DNA of 64,000 nucleotides from Kribbella sp. NBC_01245 (GCF_036226525.1 NZ_CP108487.1:4960001-5024000), one strand, 5' to 3'. Shown: positions 34,854-44,623, numbered from the stretch's first letter. Notes: a model not told the origin generated them from the sequence alone. Translations and numbers: made by a program.

Positions 34854-35360
34854 TTATTCGCCTGTGGTGCCGTCGATGCGTTCGCGGAGGAGGTCTGCGT
34901 GGCCGTTGTGGCGGGCGTACTCCTCGATCATGTGCAGGTAGATCCAGCGCAGGGTGTAGTCCTCGCCAGGGCTGGGTTCGTCGAGGCTGCGGCCGGCGAC
35001 GGCGGCTCGCGATCGGGCGACGCTTGCTTGGTAGCTGGCCAGGTCGTCGGCGGCGTGCGCGATGTCGACCTCGTCGCCGCCTTCCGCTGAGCCCGGCACA
35101 TAATCCCAGAAATACAGGTGGTCCGGTTGGCCGTCGTACTCATGGAACCAGGCCTCGACTCCAGACAGGTGTCGAATAAGGCCGAGCAGCGAGAGCGTCG
35201 ACGGCGGCACCGAGCGCAGCGCCAGTTGTTCCGGCGTCAGCCCGCCACATTTCAGCAGCAATGTCGTGCGTTGGTACTCGAGACGGTCTTCGAGCGCGGC
35301 CCGCTCGTCGATCGGGTTGTGCGGCGGCTCGCCTCGCTCGGGCGTGCTCCAGGTCGACAT
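34854..35360 (-). CDS. DinB/DUF664-family protein (copy 1)
   Basis: A 168-residue four-helix protein of the DinB superfamily (DUF664 branch), thought to include mycothiol- or metal-dependent transferases. Metal-ligand candidates are H65 in LIRHLSGVE and two His in HMIEEYARHNGHADLLRE near the C-terminus. Its C-terminal motif is almost identical to that of the second copy at 38710-39249. Substrate is unknown. Confidence 0.86.
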   Translation of the reverse strand: MSTWSTPERGEPPHNPIDERAALEDRLEYQRTTLLLKCGGLTPEQLALRSVPPSTLSLLGLIRHLSGVEAWFHEYDGQPDHLYFWDYVPGSAEGGDEVDIAHAADDLASYQASVARSRAAVAGRSLDEPSPGEDYTLRWIYLHMIEEYARHNGHADLLRERIDGTTGE

Positions 35361-35528
35361 TCCGGCAACCTTACGTACGCGTCGACCCCTTCGCCATCAG
35401 GTTCCAAGGCAAGGCCAGCAGACGGCTGATGTCCTGAGGCGGGTTTCCGACATTGTCGTGGCGGCTCGAGGGACCAACCCCTATCGTGAATAAACGAAAG
35501 GTCCTTGCGTATTGCGATGGGAGTGGCC

Positions 35529-36803
35529 ATGAACCGACGGGTCGGCATTGTGCTCGCGAGCGCCGTCGCAATCGGGCTGCTCCTCACATCGGCCGGGCTG
35601 GTGGCACAGGCCGACCAGTCGTCGGTACAAGTGGCGTGTACCGCTCCCGCGTGGGCCGAAGGGGTCAGCTACGCCGTCGGCGCCAAGGTGACGTACCAGA
35701 ACCGGTTGTACGAGGCCCGGTCCGCGCACACCGCGCACCCCGGCTCCGGCTGGAACCCGATCGCGGCCCCCTCGCTGTGGCTCGACCTCGGCGCTTGCGA
35801 CAGCACGCCACCCACGACTCCACCGACCACGCCACCACCTGGGACGGTGACCTGTCCGGTGAAGTCCCGGCCGGCCGGCAAAGTGCTGGTCGGCTACTGG
35901 GAGAACTGGGACGGCGCCTCCAACGGTGTGCATCCGCCGTTCGGCTGGACCCCGATCACCGACTCGCGGATCGGGCAGCACGGCTACAACGTGATCAATG
36001 CGGCGTTCCCGGTGATCCTCTCCGATGGCACGGTGCGCTGGGAGGACGGCATGGACGCGACCGTGAAGGTCGCCACCCCGGCCGAGATGTGTCAGGCGAA
36101 GGCAGCGGGCCAGACCATCCTGATGTCGATCGGCGGCGCCACTGCCGGCATCGACCTCAGCTCGTCCGCCGTGGCGGACCGGTTCGTGGCGACCGTGGTG
36201 CCGATCCTCAAGCAGTACAACTTCGACGGTATCGATATCGACATCGAAACCGGCCTCGTCGGCAGCGGCAACATCAATCAGCTGTCCGCCTCACAGGCCA
36301 ACCTGATCCGGATCATCGACGGTGTCCTCGCCCAGATGCCGTCGAACTTCGGCCTGACCATGGCGCCCGAAACCGCCTACGTCACCGGTGGCAGCGTCGT
36401 CTACGGCTCGATCTGGGGTGCCTACCTCCCCATCATCAAGAAGTACGCCGACAACGGCCGGCTGTGGTGGCTGAACATGCAGTACTACAACGGCAGCATG
36501 TACGGGTGTTCCGGCGACTCGTACTCCGCGGGCACAGTGCAGGGCTTCGTCGCCCAGACCACGTGTCTCAACAGCGGTCTGGTCATCCAGGGCGTCACGA
36601 TCCGCGTCCCGTACGACAAGCAGGTTCCCGGTCTCCCAGCCCAATCCGGCGCTGGCGGCGGCTACATGTCGCCATCCCTCGTCGCCCAGTCGTGGAACAG
36701 CTTCAACGGAGCTCTCAAGGGCCTGATGACCTGGTCCATCAACTGGGACGGCTCGAAGAACTGGACCTTCGGCGACAACGTCAAGTCGCTCCAGGGTCGC
36801 TGA
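35529..36803 (+). CDS. Secreted GH18 chitinase with CBM5/12 chitin-binding domain
   Basis: A 424-residue exported enzyme. Signal peptide to about residue 28, then a CBM5/12 domain (about 36-87, AWAEGVSYAVGAKVTYQNRL), a Pro/Thr linker and a GH18 TIM barrel (about 112-424). The catalytic motif is FDGIDIDIE with E240 as proton donor (DxxDxDxE). Conserved barrel elements include LVGYWENWDGA, MSIGGAT, MAPETAY and MQYYNGSMYG. It hydrolyses beta-1,4-GlcNAc polymers outside the cell. GGGAG before the ATG at 35529 chooses this start over 35505. Confidence 0.93.
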   Translation: MNRRVGIVLASAVAIGLLLTSAGLVAQADQSSVQVACTAPAWAEGVSYAVGAKVTYQNRLYEARSAHTAHPGSGWNPIAAPSLWLDLGACDSTPPTTPPTTPPPGTVTCPVKSRPAGKVLVGYWENWDGASNGVHPPFGWTPITDSRIGQHGYNVINAAFPVILSDGTVRWEDGMDATVKVATPAEMCQAKAAGQTILMSIGGATAGIDLSSSAVADRFVATVVPILKQYNFDGIDIDIETGLVGSGNINQLSASQANLIRIIDGVLAQMPSNFGLTMAPETAYVTGGSVVYGSIWGAYLPIIKKYADNGRLWWLNMQYYNGSMYGCSGDSYSAGTVQGFVAQTTCLNSGLVIQGVTIRVPYDKQVPGLPAQSGAGGGYMSPSLVAQSWNSFNGALKGLMTWSINWDGSKNWTFGDNVKSLQGR

Positions 36804-36813
36804 CCGCGACTTG

Positions 36814-37377
36814 TCAGACCTCGTAGCGTAGGAGGACTACGCCGTTGTCGAATGGGGTGGCCTCGAGCAGCTTCAAGTTCCGTTGATCCTCGAAGAGGTG
36901 CGTTCCTTTGCCGCGGGACGACGGGCAGACCAGCATCCGGACTTCGTCGATGGCGCCGGCGTCCAGCAGGGAGCGCATGAGCGTCAAGCTCCCCCATAGC
37001 CAGAGGTCCTTGCCGCTCTGCTCCTTGAGCTCCCGGATGGTGGCGACCGGGTCGCGCGTCACGGTCGCGGCCGGGAAATCGCCCCACGGCGCGTCATCCA
37101 GCTTCGACGAGGCGACGAACTTGGTGAGGTTGTTGAGCTTCTTGCCGTACTCGCCCTGCCCCTCGGCGTACGGCCAGTAGTCCTTGGACTGGTTGTAGGT
37201 GTTGGCGCCGAGAATCAGCGTGTCGACCGAGTCGATGAAGCCCATCAGATTGTTCTGGAAGGGGTTGTCAGTGACTTCGTCGTCGAACGGTTCCCCCGAC
37301 ACGAAGCTGAGGCCACCGTCCTCCTCCGCGGCGATGTTGTCGACGGTGACCCACTGCTGAACTATGAGTTTTCGCAT
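36814..37377 (-). CDS. Dihydrofolate-reductase-like (RibD C-terminal) protein
   Basis: A 187-residue protein of the RibD/DHFR-like fold: MRKLIVQQWVTVDNIAAEED at the N-terminus, TLILGANTYNQSKDYW near 60, and LWLWGSLTLMRSLLDAGAID near 130, the NADPH loop. Not folA; the family is used in varied reductions. GGAAGGA before the ATG at 37377 sets the start. It is convergent with the chitinase gene. Confidence 0.85.
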   Translation of the reverse strand: MRKLIVQQWVTVDNIAAEEDGGLSFVSGEPFDDEVTDNPFQNNLMGFIDSVDTLILGANTYNQSKDYWPYAEGQGEYGKKLNNLTKFVASSKLDDAPWGDFPAATVTRDPVATIRELKEQSGKDLWLWGSLTLMRSLLDAGAIDEVRMLVCPSSRGKGTHLFEDQRNLKLLEATPFDNGVVLLRYEV

Positions 37378-37480
37378 GGCTGTCCTTCCTGGCGATGGTG
37401 CGGCCACGCCGGCCGCATCTGCCTCTGAGACGCAGCCGCCACGCCTGTCTCGACATCCCGGCTACAGCTTGTCGGGAAAT

Positions 37481-38140
37481 TCATCGCAGGTTGTCCGGTT
37501 CGATCGGCTCTCCAAGACCCTGCAGGTGCTGGGTCTCGTTCAGAGACACGACCTGATGGCTGAAGTGGGTGTCGTTGCGACGGAGTGTGGTGATACTGCC
37601 AGAAGTCAGGGGAAAGAAGCCCCGGTCTGTCGACATCATCGGCATGCCGATCCAGGCTGCAATCAGATAGCTCGATGCGGACCCGTGAGACACCACTATC
37701 TGGTTCGCGACTGGTCGACGGAGGATGTCATCGAGGGCCGGGTACAGGCGTTCGACCAAGGCCAGCCGGGTCTCCGCGCCGGCTGGTCCGTCGTGGTGGC
37801 CGAGGCGATCGCCGTACTCCGGAAGCGGGATGCGGCGCTCGGCGAGCCACGCTTGGGGACGCCCGTCAGCCTCACCGTTGGACCTCTCGCGAAGCCGCGC
37901 ATCAGTCTGAACCTCGACGGAGAACCTCCGGGCAATTCGCTCTGCCGCTTGGCTGGCTCGACGCAGATCAGAGGAGTAGACCTCGACCGGCTGGAGTCCG
38001 ATCCTGCTCGCCAGGGCCTCGGCGATGCGTTCGGCCTGCAGGCGACCACGGGCGGTCAGCTCTGAGTCGTGCCAGCCGCCAACGAGGCCGTCAACGTGAT
38101 GCTGCGCCTCGGGATGCGTGACGAGGTAGATGTATCTCAT
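37481..38140 (-). CDS. Histidine-phosphatase-family protein
   Basis: A 219-residue protein of the phosphoglycerate-mutase-like superfamily. The RHG motif appears as VTHPEA, so the nucleophile His is kept but Arg and Gly differ. Second His in VVSHGSASSYLIA is present, as is SDLRRASQAAERI. The enzyme may dephosphorylate a small molecule. GGAGGG before the ATG at 38140 sets the start. Confidence 0.84.
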   Translation of the reverse strand: MRYIYLVTHPEAQHHVDGLVGGWHDSELTARGRLQAERIAEALASRIGLQPVEVYSSDLRRASQAAERIARRFSVEVQTDARLRERSNGEADGRPQAWLAERRIPLPEYGDRLGHHDGPAGAETRLALVERLYPALDDILRRPVANQIVVSHGSASSYLIAAWIGMPMMSTDRGFFPLTSGSITTLRRNDTHFSHQVVSLNETQHLQGLGEPIEPDNLR

Positions 38141-38179
38141 TACCCTCCTTCGACCCACCCGACGGAAGGAGGTGGTCGC

Positions 38180-38614
38180 TCAGTCGAGACAGAATTCGTT
38201 GCCCTCAACGTCCTGCATTACGAGGCACGACTCGTTGATCCCATCGGCACGCAGAAGTCGCACGCGCACCGCGCCGAGCGGGAGCAGTCGTGCACATTCG
38301 GCCTCAAGTGCGGCCAGGCGCTCTTCGCCCGCGAGCCCGGTTCCGACCCGCACGTCAAGGTGCACCCGATTCTTGACGACCTTGCCTTCAGGAACACGCT
38401 GGAAGAACAATCGCGGACCCACGCCTGTGGGATCTATGCACGCAAACGCCGAACCCTGCTGCTCAGGCGGCAGCGAGCGATCGAAATCGTCCCACGTCGC
38501 AAACCCCTCCGGTGGTGGCGGTACGACGTATCCCAACACCTCGCACCAGAAACGAGCGACGCGCTCAGGATCTGCGCAGTCGAAGGTGACTTGGAACTGC
38601 TTGACCGACGCCAT
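38180..38614 (-). CDS. VOC-family (glyoxalase-fold) protein
   Basis: A 144-residue protein with the paired beta-alpha-beta-beta-beta VOC modules: QFQVTFDCADPERVARFWCE at the start and RVHLDVRVGTG then VMQDVEGNEFCLD at the end, where His and Glu metal ligands sit. Possible roles are glyoxalase, dioxygenase or antibiotic binding. ATG 38614 is taken because the upstream residues (MNLWRRRKVRLYGRP) are unlike the family. Confidence 0.86.
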   Translation of the reverse strand: MASVKQFQVTFDCADPERVARFWCEVLGYVVPPPPEGFATWDDFDRSLPPEQQGSAFACIDPTGVGPRLFFQRVPEGKVVKNRVHLDVRVGTGLAGEERLAALEAECARLLPLGAVRVRLLRADGINESCLVMQDVEGNEFCLD

Positions 38615-38709
38615 CGGTCTACCGTACAGGCGGACCTTTCGTCGTCTCCACAGATTCACGCCTGCCGCACCCCCGGTCGGGCTGAGGCGGCGGCTATAGG
38701 GTCTTGGAC

Positions 38710-39249
38710 ATGACTGGCTTGGATGAGCAAGGGCGGCCGGAACCTCCGCTTGCGGCGGGCGAGGTCGAGACGCTGGTGGGCTTCTTGGAGTATCAGCGCG
38801 CGACGTTCGCCTGGAAGTGTTCTGGGCTGGACGTGGCTGGGCTGACAGCGAGCGTGGGCGTCTCGACGATGACGTTGGGCGGGATGCTCAAGCACTTGGC
38901 CTATTACGAGGACCACTGGTTCTCCCATCGCATGCGGGGGAACGAGCGCCAGGCGGTTTGGAAAGACGACTACTGGGACGGCGATCCCGACTGGGAGTGG
39001 AACTCGGCCGCCCAGGATTCTCCCGAGGAACTGCACGTCCTCTGGGAGAGCGCGGTATCCCGCTCTCGCGAGCTGCTCTCCGAGACCTTGGCGGACGGTG
39101 GCTTGGACCAGCCGGCGCGACGCGGCTTTGTGGACGGTCGTGTGCCCAGCGTGCGGTGGATCGTGGTGCACATGATCGAGGAGTACGCCCGGCACAACGG
39201 GCACGCCGACCTCATCCGGGAGTCGGTGGACGGCCTCGTCGGGGAGTGA
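38710..39249 (+). CDS. DinB/DUF664-family protein (copy 2)
   Basis: A 179-residue paralogue of the protein at 34854-35360, with KCSGLDVAGL, MLKHLAYYEDHW and the C-terminal HMIEEYARHNGHADLIRE, carrying the probable metal-binding His residues. TATAGG (38695-38700) lies 9 bp before the ATG, so the message may be nearly leaderless. Function is likely thiol- or metal-dependent transfer; substrate unknown. Confidence 0.86.
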   Translation: MTGLDEQGRPEPPLAAGEVETLVGFLEYQRATFAWKCSGLDVAGLTASVGVSTMTLGGMLKHLAYYEDHWFSHRMRGNERQAVWKDDYWDGDPDWEWNSAAQDSPEELHVLWESAVSRSRELLSETLADGGLDQPARRGFVDGRVPSVRWIVVHMIEEYARHNGHADLIRESVDGLVGE

Positions 39250-39412
39250 CGGGACGGGCTGTTGGGCACAACCGCCGACTCCATAGATCGGCCCGCTGCC
39301 CGGGCCTCCGACGCGTGCGAAGTTCCTTGTGCACTGGCGCTTCCTCCCGGGAGCGGCCCGTGTCAGGCTCGCCGTATAGCCGGTCAGGCCATAACGAGGG
39401 AGGGGACGTCTC

Positions 39413-39955
39413 ATGGGGGAATCAGCGACGCGACGTCGTATTACTCGCGGCGATGCCACCGCGGTTTTCGAGGCATTCGGTAACGGGGGAAGGACCGTTC
39501 TGCAACACTCTCAAGTTGCGCAAGCCGCACCTGCCGATGAGGTCGGCAGTCGTGGGTCGATCCGCCCGTTCTCTGGATCGCCATGGGACGGTGCGGCCTT
39601 CTGCGCCGACGACTGGCACGTGATTCTCATCGCCGACATCGAGGGAGGCGACAATTCCTTCAGCCGCCAGGACGCGGAAGACATCATGCAAGGGCTCACC
39701 ATCAGTTTCAGCCTCGACGGCAATCCGCTGGAGACGACCCGCACGGCGATCCGGCGGTTCCTGGACCCCCGTGCCTTCGGCCTTGACGCTGCCTACTACT
39801 TCCAGCAGGGAAGAATCATGGCGCCTGCGGACCTGAGCGTCGGGCAGCACCAACTGGAAGTAGACGTCAGCGATTCAACGGGTCAGCAAACCTTTCACGA
39901 CGCCATCACCTTCACCATCGACGCGTCCGGCACCGGAGCCTGCACCGCCACGTGA
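39413..39955 (+). CDS. Hypothetical protein (180 aa)
   Basis: A soluble protein with no signal peptide, starting MGESATRRRITRGDATAVFE and containing a conserved-looking core from about residue 50 (WDGAAFCADDWHVILIADI, LTISFSLDGNPLETT, AAYYFQQGRI) of beta-strand character. GAGGGG before the ATG supports the start. I do not recognise the family. It lies after a 163-bp gap from the second DinB gene. Confidence 0.65.
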   Translation: MGESATRRRITRGDATAVFEAFGNGGRTVLQHSQVAQAAPADEVGSRGSIRPFSGSPWDGAAFCADDWHVILIADIEGGDNSFSRQDAEDIMQGLTISFSLDGNPLETTRTAIRRFLDPRAFGLDAAYYFQQGRIMAPADLSVGQHQLEVDVSDSTGQQTFHDAITFTIDASGTGACTAT

Positions 39956-40041
39956 TCCCCGACCACGCCTGCTGTGGCACGCTCGTGGCACGACGAACGT
40001 CTGATCGTCGTTCTGGGTGTTGTGCGCAAGGAGGGACTCGG

Positions 40042-40485
40042 ATGCCCTGGAACCCACGGCACCCTGAACCGCCTTTGCCGCCTCGGCTCGCTGTGTATGC
40101 GAACCGCGTCGCAGAGATCTTGTGGGACAGGCGGCCGGTTGGCTTCCTGCTGGTTCAGCCGGAGCCTTGGGCGATGCAGGTCGGCGGCGCGCTGTGGTGG
40201 CGGCGCTGGTCGGAATCCCGCTGGACTGCGCATCTGTGGCTCACGTTCCCTGACCTCGATCCGAACGGCGAGGAACCCAGAATGGCCTGGTCCGAAAGGG
40301 TCTCTGACTTCAGCGCGACTGACACGATCGTTTCACCGGAGGATCTCGGGGCTGAGCTGGACGACTGGGATGCCAATCGGTTCAGGTTGGTTGGTGAGCA
40401 ACTGGTCTTGCGATGGCTGGACGCCGACGAATCCGCACGGGTGGCTTTGGCCGAATGGGGTGACGAGTGGCCGGCCGCGACATAG
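40042..40485 (+). CDS. Hypothetical protein (147 aa)
   Basis: A 147-residue soluble protein with several tryptophans (WAMQVGGALWWRRWSESRW) and acidic C-terminal helices. AAGGAGGG before the ATG at 40042 fixes the start. The family is not recognised. Next gene downstream is the nucleotidyltransferase. Confidence 0.7.
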   Translation: MPWNPRHPEPPLPPRLAVYANRVAEILWDRRPVGFLLVQPEPWAMQVGGALWWRRWSESRWTAHLWLTFPDLDPNGEEPRMAWSERVSDFSATDTIVSPEDLGAELDDWDANRFRLVGEQLVLRWLDADESARVALAEWGDEWPAAT

Positions 40486-40577
40486 GCAGCCGGACGCCCT
40501 GACTGCGGGCGAACGACCCAACCTGCCAATACCCGTCGCGGCAGCGAGGGCCGCTTGGCGGGCTAAGGTCGATTGGG

Positions 40578-41300
40578 ATGAGTAGCAAGAGCAGTGGACC
40601 GCCGGCTCCCCGCCTCGCCGGGATCCGGGCCCGCTGGCTGAGTGCCGCGACCGCCGCTCTCCATGACGATCCGTTGGTGGTCGGCGCCGCCCTGGTTGGC
40701 TCGCTCGGCACCGGTCGCGCCGACGACTGGAGCGACGTCGATCTCCTCATCGTCGTGGAGGACGCGCACCTCAACGACTACGCGATCCCCGGCCGCCTTC
40801 CCAACGGTCCCGGTCGGCCGGCCTTCGCCATTGACGCCCGCCACAACGGCCCTCGCGGCACCAGAGCGGTCAGCGCTCAGTACGTCGTGGAGGGGCTTCC
40901 GCTGTGGGTCGACTGGCACATTCACCCGGTGTCCCTGGCGAGCTGGCCTTCCGACAGCAACGTCATCTTCGACCGGCGCGACATCAGCCGGATCTCGGTC
41001 ACCTTCTCCGAATACGTCAACAGCGGCCAGCACGAGTCGGCCACCCCGAAGAGCGCAGACGACCAACAGGCCATGCGGCTGGCGCTCGTCCCGATCGCGG
41101 GAAAGCAGCTCGCCCGCCGCTCACCAGAGACGGCCCGGACGATCGAGTTCCTCGGTGGTACCTATGCGCAGGACGGCGATTGGAAAGACCACCTCGCCGC
41201 CCTGCGTCAACTGCTCGACCGATTCGCGACACTCGGGCTCACAGACAGCCACTCGGCCGGGCAGGCGTACATCGAGTTCCTGGAGAAAACCCTGCGCTGA
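40578..41300 (+). CDS. Nucleotidyltransferase-fold protein (aminoglycoside-nucleotidyltransferase-like)
   Basis: A 240-residue protein with the nucleotidyltransferase signature VGSLGTGRADDWSDVDLLIV (GSxxxG...D-x-D) near residue 40 and a third acidic region at PLWVDWHIHP. The rest is helical, as in ANT-type enzymes and related minimal transferases. It may transfer AMP to a drug or other hydroxyl. A terminator follows. Confidence 0.82.
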   Translation: MSSKSSGPPAPRLAGIRARWLSAATAALHDDPLVVGAALVGSLGTGRADDWSDVDLLIVVEDAHLNDYAIPGRLPNGPGRPAFAIDARHNGPRGTRAVSAQYVVEGLPLWVDWHIHPVSLASWPSDSNVIFDRRDISRISVTFSEYVNSGQHESATPKSADDQQAMRLALVPIAGKQLARRSPETARTIEFLGGTYAQDGDWKDHLAALRQLLDRFATLGLTDSHSAGQAYIEFLEKTLR

Positions 41301-41352
41301 CCGCAATCCGCCGGACTCGGCGCGCACGACCGCTGTACGAACGCCGACGGTT

Positions 41353-41387
41353 CGCCAGGCCCCGAGACATCTCCCGGGGGCCTGGCG
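41353..41387. terminator. Hairpin terminator between convergent genes
   Basis: CGCCAGGCCCC (41353-41363) pairs perfectly with GGGGCCTGGCG (41377-41387), loop of 13. It separates the nucleotidyltransferase and VIT/vWA genes. Confidence 0.8.
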
Positions 41388-41396
41388 CACGTGGGG

Positions 41397-43841
41397 CTAG
41401 TGCGTGCGTTTCCAGAAGGTGGGGCGAGTTGGTACGTCGGTCGGTGGCGTGCCGATGAAGGTGTCGAGGACGTTGATGGTGCGCTGCCAGAGGGCATCCA
41501 GGTCCGCGTCGGATGGTGGGGTCGGGCCTTCGCAGGCGGCCAGGGCGGTGACGAGTTCCCGCAGCGGTGCGAGGACGGCGTCGTCGACCGAGGACGCGAC
41601 ATGGTGGACCAATGCGTCGAGACGGGTGGCCAGGTCGGCCAGGATCGCAAGGCGTTGCGCCCTCGTCGGCGTACCAGCTGATCGAAGCAGGCGTGCTTCG
41701 CCGGCGAGCTGTACTCGGGCCTCGGCCAGCAGGTCACGTTCGAAGTCAGCATGCCGCGCCGGCGCCTTCCCGAACGCCCCGCCCGCGAACCCGCGACTCG
41801 CGCGCGCCCGGTGGACCGCGCCGGCCGACAATTGTGCGCCTCCGCTGAGCGGCATCGCGACCGCCATCGCGCCGGGCATCGACGGGGCCATCGGCGCGCT
41901 CATCGGGGTGGGCGCCAGGCCGACGAACTGGTCGGCGTCCCAGCCCGAGGGCAGTTCGACCGGCTGGATCACGCGATGGGCCGGTCCGCCTTCCGCGACG
42001 ACTCTCGAGTCGACCGCCACTAGCGCGGTGAAGCGGCAAAGCACCTTGTGCCGCAGCGATACGGCGACGATCTGACGCTCCAACTCACGCGGGTTCTCCG
42101 CCTCGGCGGCGTACCGGTCCTCGAGGTCGCGCAGGTGTCCTCGCGCCCACACCGGCGCGAGAACACCGCTCGCTGAGGAGACGGCGGGCACAGTCATCTG
42201 CCACGGCTCGCCAGCCGCGGTCGTGCCCTGGAGGCGCATCGCTGCGTCAGGTGCCGAGCTGCTGTAGCGGCCGCGGATCACCAGCGGTACGCCGACGAAA
42301 GCGTCCGGCATTCGCGCTGGACTGATCGTGCCGTCGACCAGTTTCAGCCCATCGGCGGACAGCGTCAGGTTGGTCAGCAGCGGCGTGCCGATCCGGCGAT
42401 GGATCCGGTCGAGGCCCTCGTCGAGGCGGTCCTCGCTCTCCACCAGTTCGCAGCGGCCGCCGCCGACCGCGGCCAGGCGACCGAGGAAGCCGGCGTTGAC
42501 CGCCCGGTCGATGCCGACGGTGTGCACCCGTACGCCGACGAGCGCGCCGGTGAGCTCCGACAGGATCTGGTCCTCGTTACCGACCTGCCCGTCGGTCACC
42601 AGCACCAGCACCCGTTCACGCTCACGTTCGGCGTCGGGTTCGGCGGCGGGCTTTGCGGCCAGCAACGTGGTGGCCTCGCGGAGCGGTGCGAGCATCTCGG
42701 TGCCGCCCCGGGCGGTCACGCCGGCGAGGTGCTCGACCGCGCGGAATCGATTGCGGTCCGTACCGTCCACCAAACCGGCCGGCAGGTCCTTGGGATGCTC
42801 GACGACGCTGTCGAAAGTCAGTACGGCGAACCGGTCGGCGTCAGTCAGCGTGTCGATGATCCGCGCCGCCGCACGTCGAGCCGCGACCATCTTCCAGCCA
42901 CCCATGCTGCCGGATCGGTCGAGGACGAGTACGACATCGCGCCCTCGTGACGCCGTGGCCTCCACCGGCGGCAGCACGGTCAGCTCGAACGTGCCTTGCC
43001 CAGCATCCGAATCGTCGGGCTCGACCGTCAATGCGCTCGCAGTCGCCTCCTTCTCGCCGTACGCCAGTCGGAGCACGAAGTCACGATCCACTCGCTCGCC
43101 AGGCTCGATGGCCACGCTGGTCACCCGCCCTTCGACCGAACTGCTGATCGCGTGCAGGCTGGACCGGATGCCGTGCAGGTTCAGTCCGCCCGGATCCACG
43201 TCGGCCCGGATTGCCAACCGGATCGGGTTCGGGAATCCGGGCAACAGGATCGGCGGCGTGATCCGGGACGCGTCCGGCACGGCGTCGGTGTCGAGCGCGA
43301 CGCCATCACCGACACCTCGGCCGGGCAGCAGTTCGCCCGGGATGTAGCGGGGCGCAACCACCAGCGGCAGCCGGTACGTCGCCTCGCCGTCTTCGTACGG
43401 GAGTGGGCCGACCAGGGTCAGCCGTATCGTCACTCGCTCACCTGGCAGGAGGTTGCCGACCCGGAGGGTGAACACATCCGGCCGCTCCTCTTCGGCGATC
43501 GAGGCCCGCTGCCCGGCCGCCAGCGCCGCGTCGTACGTCGCCCGGGCCTCGGCGCGTTCTCGCAGGTCGGCCTCGACCGTACGGCCGTCGGCCTCCATCC
43601 GCAGCCCGGTGACCGCCGCCCGGGCCGGCAGCGGGAAGACGTACGTCGCCTCGAGCGGGACGTCGTGCGGATTGCGGAAGTCCTCGGTCAGCACGGTCCG
43701 CGCGACCAGGCCGGTGATCGTTGCGGCCGCGTCGATCCGCTCCAGCGGGAGGTTCCCGCGCTCCGTGCGCAGAGTCCCGAGCCCGCCTTCGTCCGTCGGG
43801 TGCCGCAACTCGTCGGGCTGCATGGTGGTGATCGCGGTCAT
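41397..43841 (-). CDS. VIT and von Willebrand factor A domain protein
   Basis: An 814-residue protein of the VIT/vWA family. Residues about 25-150 form the VIT domain (LVARTVLTEDFRNPHDVPLE, TYVFPLPARAAVTGLRM), and about 300-480 a vWA domain with an intact MIDAS, DRSGSMGG starting at D308, and VLVTDGQVGN. A C-terminal helical region of about 200 residues follows. There is no signal peptide, so it is probably cytoplasmic. The start overlaps the MerR stop by four bases, forming an operon. The role is unknown, possibly a chaperone-like or metal-dependent adhesion or assembly protein. Confidence 0.88.
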   Translation of the reverse strand: MTAITTMQPDELRHPTDEGGLGTLRTERGNLPLERIDAAATITGLVARTVLTEDFRNPHDVPLEATYVFPLPARAAVTGLRMEADGRTVEADLRERAEARATYDAALAAGQRASIAEEERPDVFTLRVGNLLPGERVTIRLTLVGPLPYEDGEATYRLPLVVAPRYIPGELLPGRGVGDGVALDTDAVPDASRITPPILLPGFPNPIRLAIRADVDPGGLNLHGIRSSLHAISSSVEGRVTSVAIEPGERVDRDFVLRLAYGEKEATASALTVEPDDSDAGQGTFELTVLPPVEATASRGRDVVLVLDRSGSMGGWKMVAARRAAARIIDTLTDADRFAVLTFDSVVEHPKDLPAGLVDGTDRNRFRAVEHLAGVTARGGTEMLAPLREATTLLAAKPAAEPDAERERERVLVLVTDGQVGNEDQILSELTGALVGVRVHTVGIDRAVNAGFLGRLAAVGGGRCELVESEDRLDEGLDRIHRRIGTPLLTNLTLSADGLKLVDGTISPARMPDAFVGVPLVIRGRYSSSAPDAAMRLQGTTAAGEPWQMTVPAVSSASGVLAPVWARGHLRDLEDRYAAEAENPRELERQIVAVSLRHKVLCRFTALVAVDSRVVAEGGPAHRVIQPVELPSGWDADQFVGLAPTPMSAPMAPSMPGAMAVAMPLSGGAQLSAGAVHRARASRGFAGGAFGKAPARHADFERDLLAEARVQLAGEARLLRSAGTPTRAQRLAILADLATRLDALVHHVASSVDDAVLAPLRELVTALAACEGPTPPSDADLDALWQRTINVLDTFIGTPPTDVPTRPTFWKRTH

Positions 43842-44623
43842 GTCGTGTCTCCAGATTCTCGCTGAGCGGTCGACCGCCCCGACGTCCCGTGGCTTGGCAC
43901 CGAGCTGCGGCTCGGCCCGGCTGATGACGTGGGTGACTGACCGTCTGAATGGGTGAGGAGTTGACGCGCAAGCTCGGCGAGCAGGGGTGCGGCGGCGGCG
44001 CGGAGTGCCGACAGCTGCTCAGCCGTGAGGTGGGTGGGCGGTACGTCTGTGGTGTCGAGCACGACCGTGACGCCGTCCGACAATCGGATCGCCGTCACGA
44101 GCGCGGTCCCGTCTGCGTCGGCCACGGTCGGCCGGTCTGTCCAGAACCGCGCCCGCTCCGGCGCGAGTTCCGCCGCCTGCGCCCGCAGGGGTTGCGCTGC
44201 CGACTCCAACTCCGGCTCCCGCTCCCGCTCCCGCGCAGGTGCCGGCGCAGTTGCCGGCCTCGGCGTCGGCGTCGGCAATCCGGCCGCTGCTGAAGGCGCT
44301 GTCGGCAACGCGGCGATCGTGCTCAGGGTCCGATCAGTGGCGCCGGCTAGCTCGGCCTGGATCTCGGCCAAGGCGCGCCCCTGGGACTGGAGCCGCTTGA
44401 TCGCGACCAGTTGCAGGAGGTGTCTGCGGCCGTACAGCGCGGTGCGGCCGCGCATCTCGGCGGGGCGATCGACCAGTCCGATGGTCGAGTACCAGCGGAT
44501 CGCCCGCCGGTCCGGAACCGCGCGCACCCGGCCATTGACCTGGCCCGGGTAGTCGACGGCCAGCGCCGTCCCGACCAGCTCGGTCAGCTGGTCGAGCGTC
44601 CACAACTCCTCAGTCCCTGCCAT
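43838..44623 (-). CDS. MerR-family transcriptional regulator
   Basis: A 261-residue protein. Residues 8-75 form a MerR winged helix (WTLDQLTELVGTALA, AIRWYSTIGLVDRPAEMRGR and YGRRHLLQLVAIKRLQSQG), followed by a short coiled region, a Pro/Ala/Glu linker and a C-terminal beta-type domain (about 165-225). It has no cysteine metal site like MerR itself, so it responds to something else or to none. It probably controls its own operon with the VIT/vWA gene through the repeat at 44634-44657. Confidence 0.86.
   Translation of the reverse strand: MAGTEELWTLDQLTELVGTALAVDYPGQVNGRVRAVPDRRAIRWYSTIGLVDRPAEMRGRTALYGRRHLLQLVAIKRLQSQGRALAEIQAELAGATDRTLSTIAALPTAPSAAAGLPTPTPRPATAPAPAREREREPELESAAQPLRAQAAELAPERARFWTDRPTVADADGTALVTAIRLSDGVTVVLDTTDVPPTHLTAEQLSALRAAAAPLLAELARQLLTHSDGQSPTSSAGPSRSSVPSHGTSGRSTAQRESGDTT

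Noticed and set aside
37481-38140. Possible inactivation of the histidine phosphatase because RHG reads THP
   Set aside because: Both catalytic His residues and the YSSDLRRA region are kept, so loss of activity cannot be claimed.
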